From positions 1 to 37,542 of IMG/VR virus record IMGVR_UViG_3300017917_004490: 37,542 nucleotides of DNA; one strand, written 5' to 3'. Made by a program: the position numbers and the translations under genes. This document shows, piece after piece, positions 28,006 to 36,904 of the stretch; the stretch's first letter is position 1, and each line of letters begins with the position of its first letter. The stretch is from a virus. The notes under the pieces are model-generated. The model was not told the DNA's origin and did no database searches. It saw only the letters and a list, made by a program, of their open reading frames with translations.

Positions 28006-29244
28006 TCAGTAGAAGCACAGGATGGTTTCAGCATCCCGGCTGCCGGCGTCGACGCCGGGGTTCAGCACGGCAAGCGAAAGCTGCTCCGTGCGGTAGATGC
28101 CGCGCTGCCCCACCTGCGGATCGGCCGGCGCCACCAGCGGATTGACGATCGACCAGCGGTTGCCCGCCACCCCGCCAAAACGCAGCACAGACGGGTACTG
28201 CGTGCCCGCCTCGATCTCGGCAATTGTGTCGCGCGTCGCTTTCAGGGTCACAGTCGGATCGATCGCCAAGGTCGGCGCGCGGCCCGCCAGTTCCGGGCTG
28301 GAAAAGCCGAAAGGCGTGTTCGGGTCGTCGACAACTTCCTTCACCTGTCCATCGTTCAGAGACCACTGGCTGATAGCCAGCTCGCGCCGGTTGATGACAA
28401 AGGCCGGATCGATGCCCGCAGCGCCCTGGGCCAGCACTGGCGCGGCCTGCTGCGGCACGGTGATCGCGGGCATGGTCGCATCGCTCTTCCCGGCATAGAT
28501 GCCCATCAGGTTGAAGGTGCAGAAGCCGGGCCGGGCGGACTGGCCCGAAAGGTCGGAAATCGAGCCACGGCAACCGACGAACTTGTGCAGCGTGCCATCC
28601 TCGTAGAGGTAGAGCGTCCCTGCCGGGTGGTCAGTGGCGCGCGCCACCGCATCTTTCGGGCTGGTCCCGGCATAGGTCCAGTTGGCCGGCACGGCAGCCG
28701 TGACAGACGTGTTCAGCGCCGCGCCGAAGATGTCGGTCAGGGTCGCGACCTTGGCCGCCGTGTAGTCCGAAACATGCACCAGGCGGCCACCGCTGTTACC
28801 GGCGGCAAGCTGCAGCGGCATGCCGCGATAGGCCTGTGCCGTGGCGGCAAAGCTGGCACCCAGCGTCGCCGAAGTGGTCGTACCCGCGACGATGGCCTGG
28901 GCGGCAACTGCTGCGGTGAACAGACCCCGCTTGCCGCAGGCGGAAAGCAAAGCGTGGTGCGGCGGGCGGATCAGGGATGTATAGGTCGTCCCGGCACCGG
29001 CGCCCTTCAGCCGCACGCGGATGGAAACTTCCGCCGGCTGCCCCACAATCAGCGGCGCGGATGCCACCAGCGAACCATTCGCTTCGTTGCTGCCTTCGCT
29101 GCGATAGGGCGCGTTGTAGCTCCAGCCATCCGCTTCGAACGGGAAGGCATCGGCCGCCGTCGGCGCGGCATCGGTGCCCACCGTCGTTTCCAGCTTGAAC
29201 AGCATGGCCACGTTGCGGGGGCGAATTTTGGTGGAAGTGTCCAC
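28006..29244 (-). CDS. Major tail (tube) protein
   Basis: A 412-residue protein, larger than lambda V (246). The N-terminus starts KIRPRNVAMLFKLETTVGTDAAPTAADAF, typical of tail tube proteins that build the hexameric tube. Long beta-rich stretches with GQPAEVSIRVRLKGAG and a domain of Ala/Thr/Gly (AAVPANWTYAGTSP..., LYLYEDGTLHKFVGCRGSISDLSG) follow. The extra C-terminal domain could be surface-exposed. GTG start with AAAGGAGA upstream. Position between tail terminator and chaperone genes supports the call. Confidence 0.82.
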   Translation of the reverse strand: MDTSTKIRPRNVAMLFKLETTVGTDAAPTAADAFPFEADGWSYNAPYRSEGSNEANGSLVASAPLIVGQPAEVSIRVRLKGAGAGTTYTSLIRPPHHALLSACGKRGLFTAAVAAQAIVAGTTTSATLGASFAATAQAYRGMPLQLAAGNSGGRLVHVSDYTAAKVATLTDIFGAALNTSVTAAVPANWTYAGTSPKDAVARATDHPAGTLYLYEDGTLHKFVGCRGSISDLSGQSARPGFCTFNLMGIYAGKSDATMPAITVPQQAAPVLAQGAAGIDPAFVINRRELAISQWSLNDGQVKEVVDDPNTPFGFSSPELAGRAPTLAIDPTVTLKATRDTIAEIEAGTQYPSVLRFGGVAGNRWSIVNPLVAPADPQVGQRGIYRTEQLSLAVLNPGVDAGSRDAETILCFY

Positions 29245-29256
29245 AGCCAGTCTCCT

Positions 29257-29688
29257 TTACTCGATGATCCGGGGATCGCCCCGCTTCGTTGCATAGTTGA
29301 TGGTCAGGTCCATGCTCATGGCCAGGCGGCGGCGGCTTGCCCGCTCCGCCACCAGGAACCGCACCTGCTGCACCTCGATCTCGGCGGCCAGTTCAGCCAG
29401 CACTGGGCTGGCGAACAGGGCATCGATCACGTCGGCATGCAGTTCGTTGATCGCGGCATGGGCCACCGCGCCGCCGTCTCCCTGGACATAGCCGTCGATG
29501 CCCAGCGACATGGCCCAGCGGTCAGTCCCGGCTTCGCCTTCAATCAGGCTGTCGCCATCGTCGAAGCAATGCACCGCCGGAAACCGCGCCGGATCGCCTG
29601 AAGGCATCCGCTCGTACTCGCCCAGGCCTGTGATGGCCGACAACGCGGTATCCACGGCAGCGAAGATCGTTTCTCGCACAGCCGGCAT
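29257..29688 (-). CDS. Tail terminator, minor tail protein U-like
   Basis: A 143-residue protein. The pattern MPAVRETIFAAVDTALSAITGLGEYERMPSGDPARFPAVHCFDDGD, then a strand SLGIDGYVQGD and a helix AINELHADVIDALFASP, is that of tail terminator (gpU-like) proteins that cap the tail and join it to the head. It overlaps the previous gene by a TGATG-type junction at 29688 and precedes the tail tube. Confidence 0.7.
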   Translation of the reverse strand: MPAVRETIFAAVDTALSAITGLGEYERMPSGDPARFPAVHCFDDGDSLIEGEAGTDRWAMSLGIDGYVQGDGGAVAHAAINELHADVIDALFASPVLAELAAEIEVQQVRFLVAERASRRRLAMSMDLTINYATKRGDPRIIE

Positions 29689-30008
29689 CAGGCCAGCTCC
29701 ACGATCAGGTGCCAGGCATCGACGTCGTCGCGCCGGGTGATATCGACGACGCGCCAGGCCGGGCCGCTTCCGTCATTCTCGACCAGCTCGTCGCCCTTGT
29801 CCGGCTCCTGCGGCAACTGGGCCGCGCGGATCTCGAAACCCACTTCCCGCAAGGTCCCGCCCGGGCCCTGGAAGGAATCGGCAGGCCGGTCGCTGCGCAC
29901 GGCCTGGACCTGCCCGGCGGAAAGCCCTGCGCCGGTATAGCGCACCGGCGCGGCAAAGGCGGCATGGATATCCGCCAGTGCTGCTGCTCCGCCGGGCAGG
30001 CCGCTCAC
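29688..30008 (-). CDS. Head-tail joining protein, gpFII-like
   Basis: A 106-residue protein: helical start (LADIHAAFAAPVRYTGAG), then beta strands (REVGFEIRAAQLPQEPDKGDELVEN, AWRVVDITRRDDVDAWHLIVEL). This follows the lambda FII layout: a short helix, a Gly-Asp turn (KGD) and a final aromatic strand. It would attach the tail to the completed head. ATGA overlap with the upstream gene. Confidence 0.7.
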   Translation of the reverse strand: MSGLPGGAAALADIHAAFAAPVRYTGAGLSAGQVQAVRSDRPADSFQGPGGTLREVGFEIRAAQLPQEPDKGDELVENDGSGPAWRVVDITRRDDVDAWHLIVELA

Positions 30009-30244
30009 GCCGGGATGCCCCCGGTTGCCTCGGCAGTGCCCCCGCTCGCCTCGGTGGGCGCTGCGCGGACCTTGGCCGGCGTGGACTTGTCCGGCACCGC
30101 ATCTGCCAGCCGGTCGGCGACAAGGCGTTCGGCCAGGTTGGCCGAAACTTCGCTTTCGCCGTCACCCACCGTCACGATCTCGCCGGGTTCGATGCGACTG
30201 CCGCCGTTGCTGGCGATTGCCGTGTTCGGGATGATGCTCTTCAT
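30005..30244 (-). CDS. Small head-completion protein
   Basis: A 79-residue protein (MKSIIPNTAIASNGGSRIEPGEIVTVGDGESEVSANLAERLVADRLADAV...). The first 50 residues form strands around Val-Thr-Val-Gly-Asp; the end is Pro/Ala/Lys-rich. The ATG at 30244 is preferred over 30250 because AAGGA lies 6 to 11 bases before it. Position between capsid and head-tail joining genes suggests head completion. Confidence 0.6.
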   Translation of the reverse strand: MKSIIPNTAIASNGGSRIEPGEIVTVGDGESEVSANLAERLVADRLADAVPDKSTPAKVRAAPTEASGGTAEATGGIPA

Positions 30245-30279
30245 GGGCATTCCTTTTCAGCTTCGCAGGTGCGTGGCGA

Positions 30280-30627
30280 TCAATCCGCCGCCGGTTCCGC
30301 AGTCGAGCCTTCCGGGTTTCCCTCGGCCGCGGCATCAGCGGGTTCACTCACGGGCGTGGCAGCGGCAGCATCTTCAGAAGCGGCCACCGGTGCCTCGGCC
30401 GAGACCGGCGCTTCCGGCTCCGCCGCTTCGGCAGCAAACTGCGCCGGCGTCAGGCTGGCCACATACTGCGCATAGGTGCCGACGCGCCCCGCGCTGTGGG
30501 CCAGGCGCACCTGTTCGCCATCTGCGCCGCCCACTTCGCTGCCGGCGGTAAAATGCTCGCCGTCGATGGCGATGTCGGACAACGCGACAAGCGCGTCCGC
30601 CGCAGGCTTTTTGGTCTTCTTCGACAT
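30280..30627 (-). CDS. Acidic Ala/Pro-rich head protein
   Basis: A 115-residue protein. The first 70 residues are folded-like (ALSDIAIDGEHFTAGSEVGGADGEQVRLAHSAGRVGTYAQY), the last 45 are a low-complexity Ala/Glu/Pro tail (PEAPVSAEAPVAASED...). This recalls lambda FI or decoration proteins with extended acidic tails. The ATG at 30627 has AGGAG upstream; the longer frame is spurious. Role uncertain. Confidence 0.6.
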   Translation of the reverse strand: MSKKTKKPAADALVALSDIAIDGEHFTAGSEVGGADGEQVRLAHSAGRVGTYAQYVASLTPAQFAAEAAEPEAPVSAEAPVAASEDAAAATPVSEPADAAAEGNPEGSTAEPAAD

Positions 30628-30752
30628 GATGGTTTCTCCTTGACCTCGGGAGACGCCCGGACCGGCAGGGGGGAGGACCAAGCCCCGGCCCGGACGTCAC
30701 CCGAAGGCCGGGGCCGAATTGCTCCGGCCCCGGCACGTTCGGCTTTGATGCG

Positions 30753-32777
30753 TCAGCCCGCCGGGGTCAGCGCATCGAGCATGGCGGCAAAGCTGGCCGG
30801 CTGGCGGCAAGCGAAGTCGACATCCTGCAGCGCAACCACGCGGACCGTGCCGCTGGTCGAACCGGTGAACGGGTCGACCACCAGATCGAGGCCGCCCCAC
30901 ATGCCCATCAGCAGGTCGGACCAGTTGCCGTAGATGATCGCGGAGCAGATGCCCGAAGCAGTGCCCTTGGTCAGGTTCGAGGGCACCTGGTTCGAGGCGA
31001 TCGCGCGATAGCCGTTGACCGTGTTGTCGCGGTCCCACACGCGCATGCCCGAGCCGGAGAACTCCTCGGTCTTCTTCAGGCGGCCACGCACGGCGGCATT
31101 GGTCAGGTAACCCAGGTTGCCGATGGCGGCGTTCGCCACGGCAACCGCGGTTTCCAGGTCCACCATATGGGCATAGGTCGGCGCGGCGCCATTGGTGCCG
31201 CCGGCAACCGAACCGATACCCGAAGTGTTCAGGATGCCTCGGGGCTGGTTGGAAGAACCCGAACCGTTGATGCCGGCCTGGTCGATCATCAGGCCCAGCA
31301 CCATGGCCAGATCCTGGCGGACCAGGCCTTCCACGTCGATCGAGCTCTGCAGCAGCAGGCGGCGGCTGATATCGGTGAAGGCGCCGGCCGTCTTCGGCGT
31401 CAGCGTCACCTGGTCGAAGGCCTGCTGGCTTTCGGTCGGCGAACCCGATTCCGCCAGCCAGTAACCGGTGGCGCCGCCGGTCTGGCGCGGAATGGCGATA
31501 TTGCCATTCAGCTCCCCCAGCGTGCGGATACCCATCTGCTGCAGCGCCATGGAATTGCGCAGCATGTCGATAAAGCTGCCCGCCAGCAGGTCCGTGGCCA
31601 CCGTGTGGCCGCCGGCAGTTGCCGTGCCGACCGTCAGGTCGCGCTGGCCACCGCCCGCCGCCAGTGCCGACCGCAGGACATCGACAGGCACGGTCTCGCC
31701 GCGCTGTTCCGTCTTGTGGGTGCGCCGACGCGCTTCGGCCGAACATTCGAATTCAAAGGCGGCAGCTTCCTGCGCGCCGCGATCGTTCGGGTTGGCCAGG
31801 GCGTTGAGCAAGCGAACGAAGCTGTAGCGCTGCTGATCGCGGTTGCTCATGCCGATTTCGGGGGTTTCCGCCGTGCGGATCGCCGTCGCGGGGCCGGCAG
31901 CGCGCTGATAATCGGCGATGAAGGCTTCCAGGCTGCGGCCATCAGCCACGGCCGCGTCAGCCAGCTCGCCGCAGTTCAGACGCATGCCCATCGCGCGGAT
32001 GTTGGCAATGCGGTCGCGTTCGGCGGCGCGCACGGCCTCGGCATCCAGCGCCGGCGCAGCCGGAGCAGCAGCCACCGGCGCGGCGGCGCGGGCTTCGAAG
32101 GTAGGCTGGACCGGCGCGACGGGCGCGGCGGCAACAGGCGCGGCGGACTGGCCGCCGTCGTTACGGGCAAAGTTCATCTCGTCTTCCTCTTCGTTGTGGC
32201 AAAGCAGCGTGCGGGGATCGAAGCCTTCCGGCTTGCCGTCCCGGCCAACACCAACGGTGGTATCGGCGGGCACCGCGACGATGCTGATTTCGTAGGGTTC
32301 CCAGTCGGTTGCACGATAGGTCGCTTCCCCGTCACTCTCCTTTTCGAGAATGATTTCGTGGATGCGATAGCCAACGCTCACCAGCTTTCGGATGCCGTCC
32401 TGGACATCCTGCCAGATCTCCTCCGCGCGCGCCGATTTGCCGAACCGGACGATTGCGAAGCCCTTGCGGCCCTTGATCCAGGCCTTTTCCACAACGCCCA
32501 CCTGGTCGCGGGTGTTGTGGTCCATCAGCAGGGCGGCGGCGCCGTTCAGGCGGCCAAGCCGGACAGCGCTTGCCCTGTGATCCAGTATCTCGGTGCCCCA
32601 CCAGCGCTGGTAAGGCTCTTCCGAGGAAAAGCTCAGCTCGACAGTGCGGGCCTGGGCGTTGACCGAGTCTGCCCGCACCTCGAACACCATGTCGCGGGTC
32701 ATCCGGTCGCCCGGAGCCTCGCCGTCGCGCACAAGCGCCTTCGCCCCCGCCAGCGCGGGGTCGTTGATATGCGTCAT
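30753..32777 (-). CDS. Prohead protease-major capsid protein fusion (HK97 type)
   Basis: A 674-residue single frame. Residues 1-190 are an HK97-type prohead protease: VFEVRADSVNAQARTVELSFSSEEPYQRWWGTEILDH, catalytic His87 (LMDHN) and Ser134 (LVSVGY), then TDWEPYEISIVAVPAD. Residues 200-300 are an Ala/Pro-rich linker and helical delta-type scaffold (DAEAVRAAERDRIANIRAMGM). The rest is an HK97-fold major capsid protein (ETVPVDVL, TVATDLLAGSFIDMLRN, AESGSPTESQQAFDQVTLTPKTAGAFTDISRRLL, ending FACRQPASFAAMLDAL). An internal Met201 at 32177 has AGAGGAAG upstream and could start a separate 474-residue capsid protein. The start has AAGGAG. Confidence 0.92.
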   Translation of the reverse strand: MTHINDPALAGAKALVRDGEAPGDRMTRDMVFEVRADSVNAQARTVELSFSSEEPYQRWWGTEILDHRASAVRLGRLNGAAALLMDHNTRDQVGVVEKAWIKGRKGFAIVRFGKSARAEEIWQDVQDGIRKLVSVGYRIHEIILEKESDGEATYRATDWEPYEISIVAVPADTTVGVGRDGKPEGFDPRTLLCHNEEEDEMNFARNDGGQSAAPVAAAPVAPVQPTFEARAAAPVAAAPAAPALDAEAVRAAERDRIANIRAMGMRLNCGELADAAVADGRSLEAFIADYQRAAGPATAIRTAETPEIGMSNRDQQRYSFVRLLNALANPNDRGAQEAAAFEFECSAEARRRTHKTEQRGETVPVDVLRSALAAGGGQRDLTVGTATAGGHTVATDLLAGSFIDMLRNSMALQQMGIRTLGELNGNIAIPRQTGGATGYWLAESGSPTESQQAFDQVTLTPKTAGAFTDISRRLLLQSSIDVEGLVRQDLAMVLGLMIDQAGINGSGSSNQPRGILNTSGIGSVAGGTNGAAPTYAHMVDLETAVAVANAAIGNLGYLTNAAVRGRLKKTEEFSGSGMRVWDRDNTVNGYRAIASNQVPSNLTKGTASGICSAIIYGNWSDLLMGMWGGLDLVVDPFTGSTSGTVRVVALQDVDFACRQPASFAAMLDALTPAG

Positions 32778-32792
32778 CGCCTGGTCTCCTTG

Positions 32793-34313
32793 TCAGTCTT
32801 GCGCCGCTGCCGGCGCGGGGGTGGCCTGCTGCCCGTTCCCGGGGACCACCAGGCCCATGGCCTCTTCAGCCTTCAATTCGGCCCACACTTCATCCGGATC
32901 CCGGCCCCGGTTGCGGATGATCTGGGCCCGGCTGTCGATGCCCAGGGCAACCGCCTCACGCGCGGCCTGGACGTCGCTCTTCGGGTCAACCCAGTCCCAC
33001 CGCCGCCCGGAAAAGACCGGGGCATTGAACTTGTCGAACTTGGCATAGGGCAACTGCCGAAGGTCGGCGTCGTAAAGCATGGCCCGCGCCAGCCACCATT
33101 CGAAGACCGGCCGCTTGCAACCGTCGATGTAGAAGCTCTGCAACTGCTTCCACATTTCCCGCTCGTCCAGCGTACCGGCGCGGATAGAACTGAAGTTCAC
33201 TTGCGTCAGATCGCCGGTCAGGCCGTGGTAGCTGACCAGGCACCCCGTCGCCAGGGCGCGGGCAATCGCTTTCACGAAGGGGTCATAGGTGGCCGTCGGA
33301 TACTCCGGCGACCAGTCCTTGAACTCGTACCCGTCCGGAATGATGCTGAACTCGCCAGGCGTGGCCTCGCTGATGAAGTCCTGCCCGGCCTGGGCCTCAC
33401 CGTCCTCGCCGTCATCCGTACCCATCGGCGCGCCGGCCTCGGGGTCCTTCTGCTGGAAGAAGCCCATCTTGCTGGCGCCGACATTGGCCGCCACCAGCGC
33501 CGCTTCGTCGAACTGGTCCAGCTGCCGCGCCCGGCGCAGGGCGGCATAGGCCCATGGCACGCCGCGCCACTGGTCGATTTCCTCCGAAACGAACAGGTGG
33601 ATAATCTGTTCCGCCGGCACCCGCTCGTAACGCTGCGAAGTCGCGCCATGCAGGTCATCGCTCTTGCTCGTCACGCGCAGGTGATAGGCCACCGGCTTCA
33701 TCCAGGCATCGAACTCCACACCCATGCGGATGCGGTTGCCGTTGGCCAGGTCCCTGTTCATCTCCTCATCCAGCAGATGGCCGGGCAGCAGCTGCAACTG
33801 GCATCCATGGATGCCCCGGTCGCTGCCTTCTACCTTCCGGATCAGGGCTTCCCCGTCACGCGCGATCATCACGATAGCCAGGGCATCGAACTGTGTCTCG
33901 CTCAGTCGCCCCGTTACCTCATAGTTTCCGGCCTGCCCCCACCGGGCATAGGCGGCCCGCACGCGATCGCTGTCCTGCTTGTCCGGCGTGCCATCCGGCC
34001 GCCGGCAATCGACCTTCAGCGAAAAGCCGCCCGGCCCCACCACGTTGGTCCGCACCATGCTGGCGAACTTGCGGCCATACTCGTTGTTCCGGAAGAAATC
34101 CCGGCTGCGGGCGCGCATCGTTCGCAGGTCGCGATACAGCGACTGGTTGACCGTCAGGTCGGCGCGCGTCCAGCTCTGCACCAGCCGGTCGCTGGCACCA
34201 GCCTCGAAGGCGCGCCTCCCCTGCCTCGGCCTCGCGAAGGCGGGCGCGCGCGGTGCCGCCCCGTCGTCGTCACGACTGCGCTTGCCGCCGATCTCGAAAC
34301 CGAAAATCTTCAT
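32793..34313 (-). CDS. Portal protein, lambda gpB family
   Basis: A 506-residue protein that forms the dodecameric DNA entry ring of the capsid. The lambda-type portal pattern is present: RADLTVNQSLYRDLRTMRARSRDFFRNNEYGRKFASMVRTNVVGPGGFSLK, then DGEALIRKVEG, LQLLPGHLLDEEMN, PAEQIIHLFVSEEIDQWRGVPWAYAALRRARQLDQFDEAALVAA, and DLTQVNFSSIRAGTLDEREMWK. The last 30 residues are a polar Ala/Pro tail (AAEDs and QQATPAPAAAQD). Gap to the protease fusion is 15 bases, typical of an uninterrupted head operon. Confidence 0.95.
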   Translation of the reverse strand: MKIFGFEIGGKRSRDDDGAAPRAPAFARPRQGRRAFEAGASDRLVQSWTRADLTVNQSLYRDLRTMRARSRDFFRNNEYGRKFASMVRTNVVGPGGFSLKVDCRRPDGTPDKQDSDRVRAAYARWGQAGNYEVTGRLSETQFDALAIVMIARDGEALIRKVEGSDRGIHGCQLQLLPGHLLDEEMNRDLANGNRIRMGVEFDAWMKPVAYHLRVTSKSDDLHGATSQRYERVPAEQIIHLFVSEEIDQWRGVPWAYAALRRARQLDQFDEAALVAANVGASKMGFFQQKDPEAGAPMGTDDGEDGEAQAGQDFISEATPGEFSIIPDGYEFKDWSPEYPTATYDPFVKAIARALATGCLVSYHGLTGDLTQVNFSSIRAGTLDEREMWKQLQSFYIDGCKRPVFEWWLARAMLYDADLRQLPYAKFDKFNAPVFSGRRWDWVDPKSDVQAAREAVALGIDSRAQIIRNRGRDPDEVWAELKAEEAMGLVVPGNGQQATPAPAAAQD

Positions 34314-34317
34314 GCGG

Positions 34318-34854
34318 TCACAGCCTCGTCAGCACACGGCCCGGCCCACGCCGGCCGCGCTTCTCGCGCACCACGCGCGCCGCATAGTGCGCGCGCAGCC
34401 GCAACAGTTCGGAATGCGGCAGCCGCTCGATCGAACGGCCATCCTCGAAAACGTATTTCAGGTCGGCAGAGCCGGCCCGCCCTTCCAGCACTGCGTCAAT
34501 CGCCGCCAGCCCCCGTTCGGCCGCGCTCCGCAGATCACCGCCATCGGTCGGATCAGGCAGTACCGCCAGCGTTCCCGAAAGGACGGTGGCGCGCTCCCCG
34601 GTCTTGCTCGCCACCACGGCCCAGCGGTGGTCCCCTGCCACCAGAGCCGACGACGCGGCCGGCAGGATGGTGAAATCCCATGCCGTCGCGCCGCCGGCGC
34701 CGGTCGCCTCTACAGGCGTGCCGCCGCCGATGGGCGTCAGCACCAGGCGCAGGCCCCACCCGGCCGAAGCCGGGTAGCTGGCCGCCACGCCTTCCAGCGA
34801 AAGCGCCAGGCTGTCGCCCGCGACTAGCTGGGTCGGCATGGTGGTCAGGCTCAT
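34318..34854 (-). CDS. Connector protein, gpW-like C-terminus with extra beta domain
   Basis: A 178-residue protein between large terminase and portal, the place of lambda W. The C-terminal 75 residues resemble gpW-like connectors (AAERGLAAIDAVLEGRAGSADLKYVFEDGRSIERLPHSELLRLRAHYAARVVREKRG): helix, short hairpin with EDGRS, helix. The first 100 residues form a beta-sandwich-like region (VAGDSLALSLEG, WGLRLVLTPIGGG, TAWDFTILPA), absent from gpW. Head-tail joining and DNA retention are the suggested roles. Confidence 0.6.
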   Translation of the reverse strand: MSLTTMPTQLVAGDSLALSLEGVAASYPASAGWGLRLVLTPIGGGTPVEATGAGGATAWDFTILPAASSALVAGDHRWAVVASKTGERATVLSGTLAVLPDPTDGGDLRSAAERGLAAIDAVLEGRAGSADLKYVFEDGRSIERLPHSELLRLRAHYAARVVREKRGRRGPGRVLTRL

Positions 34855-34864
34855 GATCTCGGTC

Positions 34865-36904
34865 CTATTTCAATCGCCCCATCCAGCCCTTGCGGCGGCG
34901 CGGCGGAACTGCCTTGCGCCGCTGCCTCAAAGGCAGTTCTTCCTTCACAACCTCGACCTCGGGGGCGTCCCCGGCCGGGCTTTCATGCATCTGTGGCTCG
35001 GCCTCGCTGCCTTTCGGCCAGCTGATGGCATAGCCTCGCGGGATCCACCGCATATGCGCCTGGCTTTGCGCGAAGGGCGGCTTCAGGATCGCCGCTTCGC
35101 CATAGACCAGGTGGTCCCATGTCTCGTTGCGCCGCCGGCGCTTCGTCCACTTGCCGTTGACCAGCTCTTCGGCGGTCAGCTCCAGCAGGTGCTCTTCCTC
35201 GATATCATGCGGCAGGTGGACATATCCGGGCCCAGCCACCGTCCGGCGCAATCGTGCATCGATCGCGTTCTTGATCTTGTGGACGTTCGGAATCCACAAC
35301 CGGGCAGAGCTGCGCTTGCCGCCGCCCTTCAGTTTCTGGTCGGCAAACTGGCCCGGCGGCATCAGCTTGCCATTCGGGTTGGAACCGCCCTTCAACAGCG
35401 TGATCCTGTTCGCCTGCACGCCCAGGACGCGGGCCGCGGCAAAGAAATACTTCGCCCCTTCCGTTGCCTGGTCGCCTTCCCTGTCGGAACCGCCGGTGTC
35501 CACAGCAACCGAAAGCACCGGGGCATGCCCCACGATGTTTCCAGCACCATCGACCATGGGATACTTGCGGTCGAACAGCGGCAGCAGCACTTTCCAGTGC
35601 TCCTTGTGCACAAACGGCTTCACGCCCGTCAGCCCGTCATCCAGCACGTGGATGGCGAACCGGTCGATAATCCAGGTCTCGCGCCCGGCTGCCGTGCCGA
35701 TCGCCGCGCACTCGAAGCGATCATGCTGCGCGTCGACGACGATGTTCAGCACCCTTGGCCCCTTAGGCACCGTGCCAAGCCGCCAGTGGCGCTCCAGCCG
35801 GTCCTTCAGGTCCTTCGCCTCTACCGGCTTCTCGCCGGATAGCTGCGATCGATAGTTCTGGCCGCCCTTCACGTTGAAGAACGCCCGCAATTCGTTTTCA
35901 TCCTGCCTCAGGTCCCAGGCCAGCTGGGCCGCGCGCCACTGCCGCGCCAGTTTCGGCCAGCTGGTAAATGCCAGCAGGCCGTCGCGCCGGAATGACCGAT
36001 GCCGCTTCGACGCCGTCTTGTTGGCCGCGACAAAGCCCCTGTTCGGCAGGTCCCGCAGGCTTACCAGCAGTTCGCGCCGCGCCGACGGCTCCAGGATGCA
36101 GCCGCTGGCGGGGCAGACCACGTGCGCCGTGGCCTCCGCCTCATCCACTGTCCCGCTCGCGTCAAACTTCAGGTCGCGCCTGATGTTCAGTTCGATCCGC
36201 TCGCCGCATGACGGGCAGACCGGCTGCAATCGCTCGTCAGTCCCCCGCTCTACCAGGGCCTCGATGCCGGCCCCGTCCTGGGCGGGGCTGGACGACACAA
36301 GCGTCGTTTCCCGACCCTCGAATGTTGTCTGGCGGCCGTCGAGCAGCCCCAGCAGTCCGCCTTCGCCCTCGATGTCAGGCGGGATCGCGTCGAAGTCGTC
36401 CGCCCACACGTTGCAGTACGGCCTTTGCCGGATCTGCGATTTTACTGGCCAGGCCGCACCCAGATACATGCCCCGGAACAGCTTGAGGTGCATGTTATCG
36501 GCACTGGCGTCGGGCAGCAGCGCGGCCTTGACCACCGGCACCTGCCGCACCAGCTCGTTAATTCTCAATTTGACGAAGGCTTCCGCCGCCGCCTTGTCCG
36601 GCTGCACCATCAGGAACGGCTCTGGCCGCCGGTCGACGGTAAAGCCGATCCAGGCCTCCCCGATCATCGACTTGCCGCCCTGCGCCGGCCCCATGTCTGT
36701 CACCTGGCTGGTTTCCGGATCGCCCAGGGCGTCCATGATCTCCGCCAGGAAGGGCAGCGCGTCAGGGTCATAGTGCGGCATGAACCGCGCCGCCCACTGG
36801 CTGACCGTCAACCGCTCCTTGGGCCTTACAATCCCCGCCAGCCTGGCGAATATCTCGCGACCCGTCTCAAACGGCGGGATCGGCTCCATTCGCTGCATCA
36901 ACAT
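34865..36904 (-). CDS. Terminase large subunit, lambda GpA family
   Basis: A 679-residue packaging ATPase/nuclease. The motor domain has Walker A GPAQGGKS (72-79) and Walker B CNVWADDFDAI (164-174). Zinc-binding CPSCG and VVCPASGC patches (about 225-270) match the GpA family. The C-terminal nuclease region contains LSVAVDTGGSDREGDQATEG and HLPHDIEEEHLLELTAEELV, as in cos-type enzymes. It cuts and pumps DNA into the procapsid. It overlaps terS by 38 bases. ATG codons at 36904, 36898 and 36889 are all possible starts; the first is used here. Confidence 0.95.
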   Translation of the reverse strand: MLMQRMEPIPPFETGREIFARLAGIVRPKERLTVSQWAARFMPHYDPDALPFLAEIMDALGDPETSQVTDMGPAQGGKSMIGEAWIGFTVDRRPEPFLMVQPDKAAAEAFVKLRINELVRQVPVVKAALLPDASADNMHLKLFRGMYLGAAWPVKSQIRQRPYCNVWADDFDAIPPDIEGEGGLLGLLDGRQTTFEGRETTLVSSSPAQDGAGIEALVERGTDERLQPVCPSCGERIELNIRRDLKFDASGTVDEAEATAHVVCPASGCILEPSARRELLVSLRDLPNRGFVAANKTASKRHRSFRRDGLLAFTSWPKLARQWRAAQLAWDLRQDENELRAFFNVKGGQNYRSQLSGEKPVEAKDLKDRLERHWRLGTVPKGPRVLNIVVDAQHDRFECAAIGTAAGRETWIIDRFAIHVLDDGLTGVKPFVHKEHWKVLLPLFDRKYPMVDGAGNIVGHAPVLSVAVDTGGSDREGDQATEGAKYFFAAARVLGVQANRITLLKGGSNPNGKLMPPGQFADQKLKGGGKRSSARLWIPNVHKIKNAIDARLRRTVAGPGYVHLPHDIEEEHLLELTAEELVNGKWTKRRRRNETWDHLVYGEAAILKPPFAQSQAHMRWIPRGYAISWPKGSEAEPQMHESPAGDAPEVEVVKEELPLRQRRKAVPPRRRKGWMGRLK

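Noticed and set aside
31167-34673. A 1,168-codon open frame on the plus strand across capsid and portal genes
   Set aside because: It is antisense to well-supported head genes and exists because high-GC codon use removes stops on the opposite strand. Its residues are His/Arg/Pro-rich without any domain.
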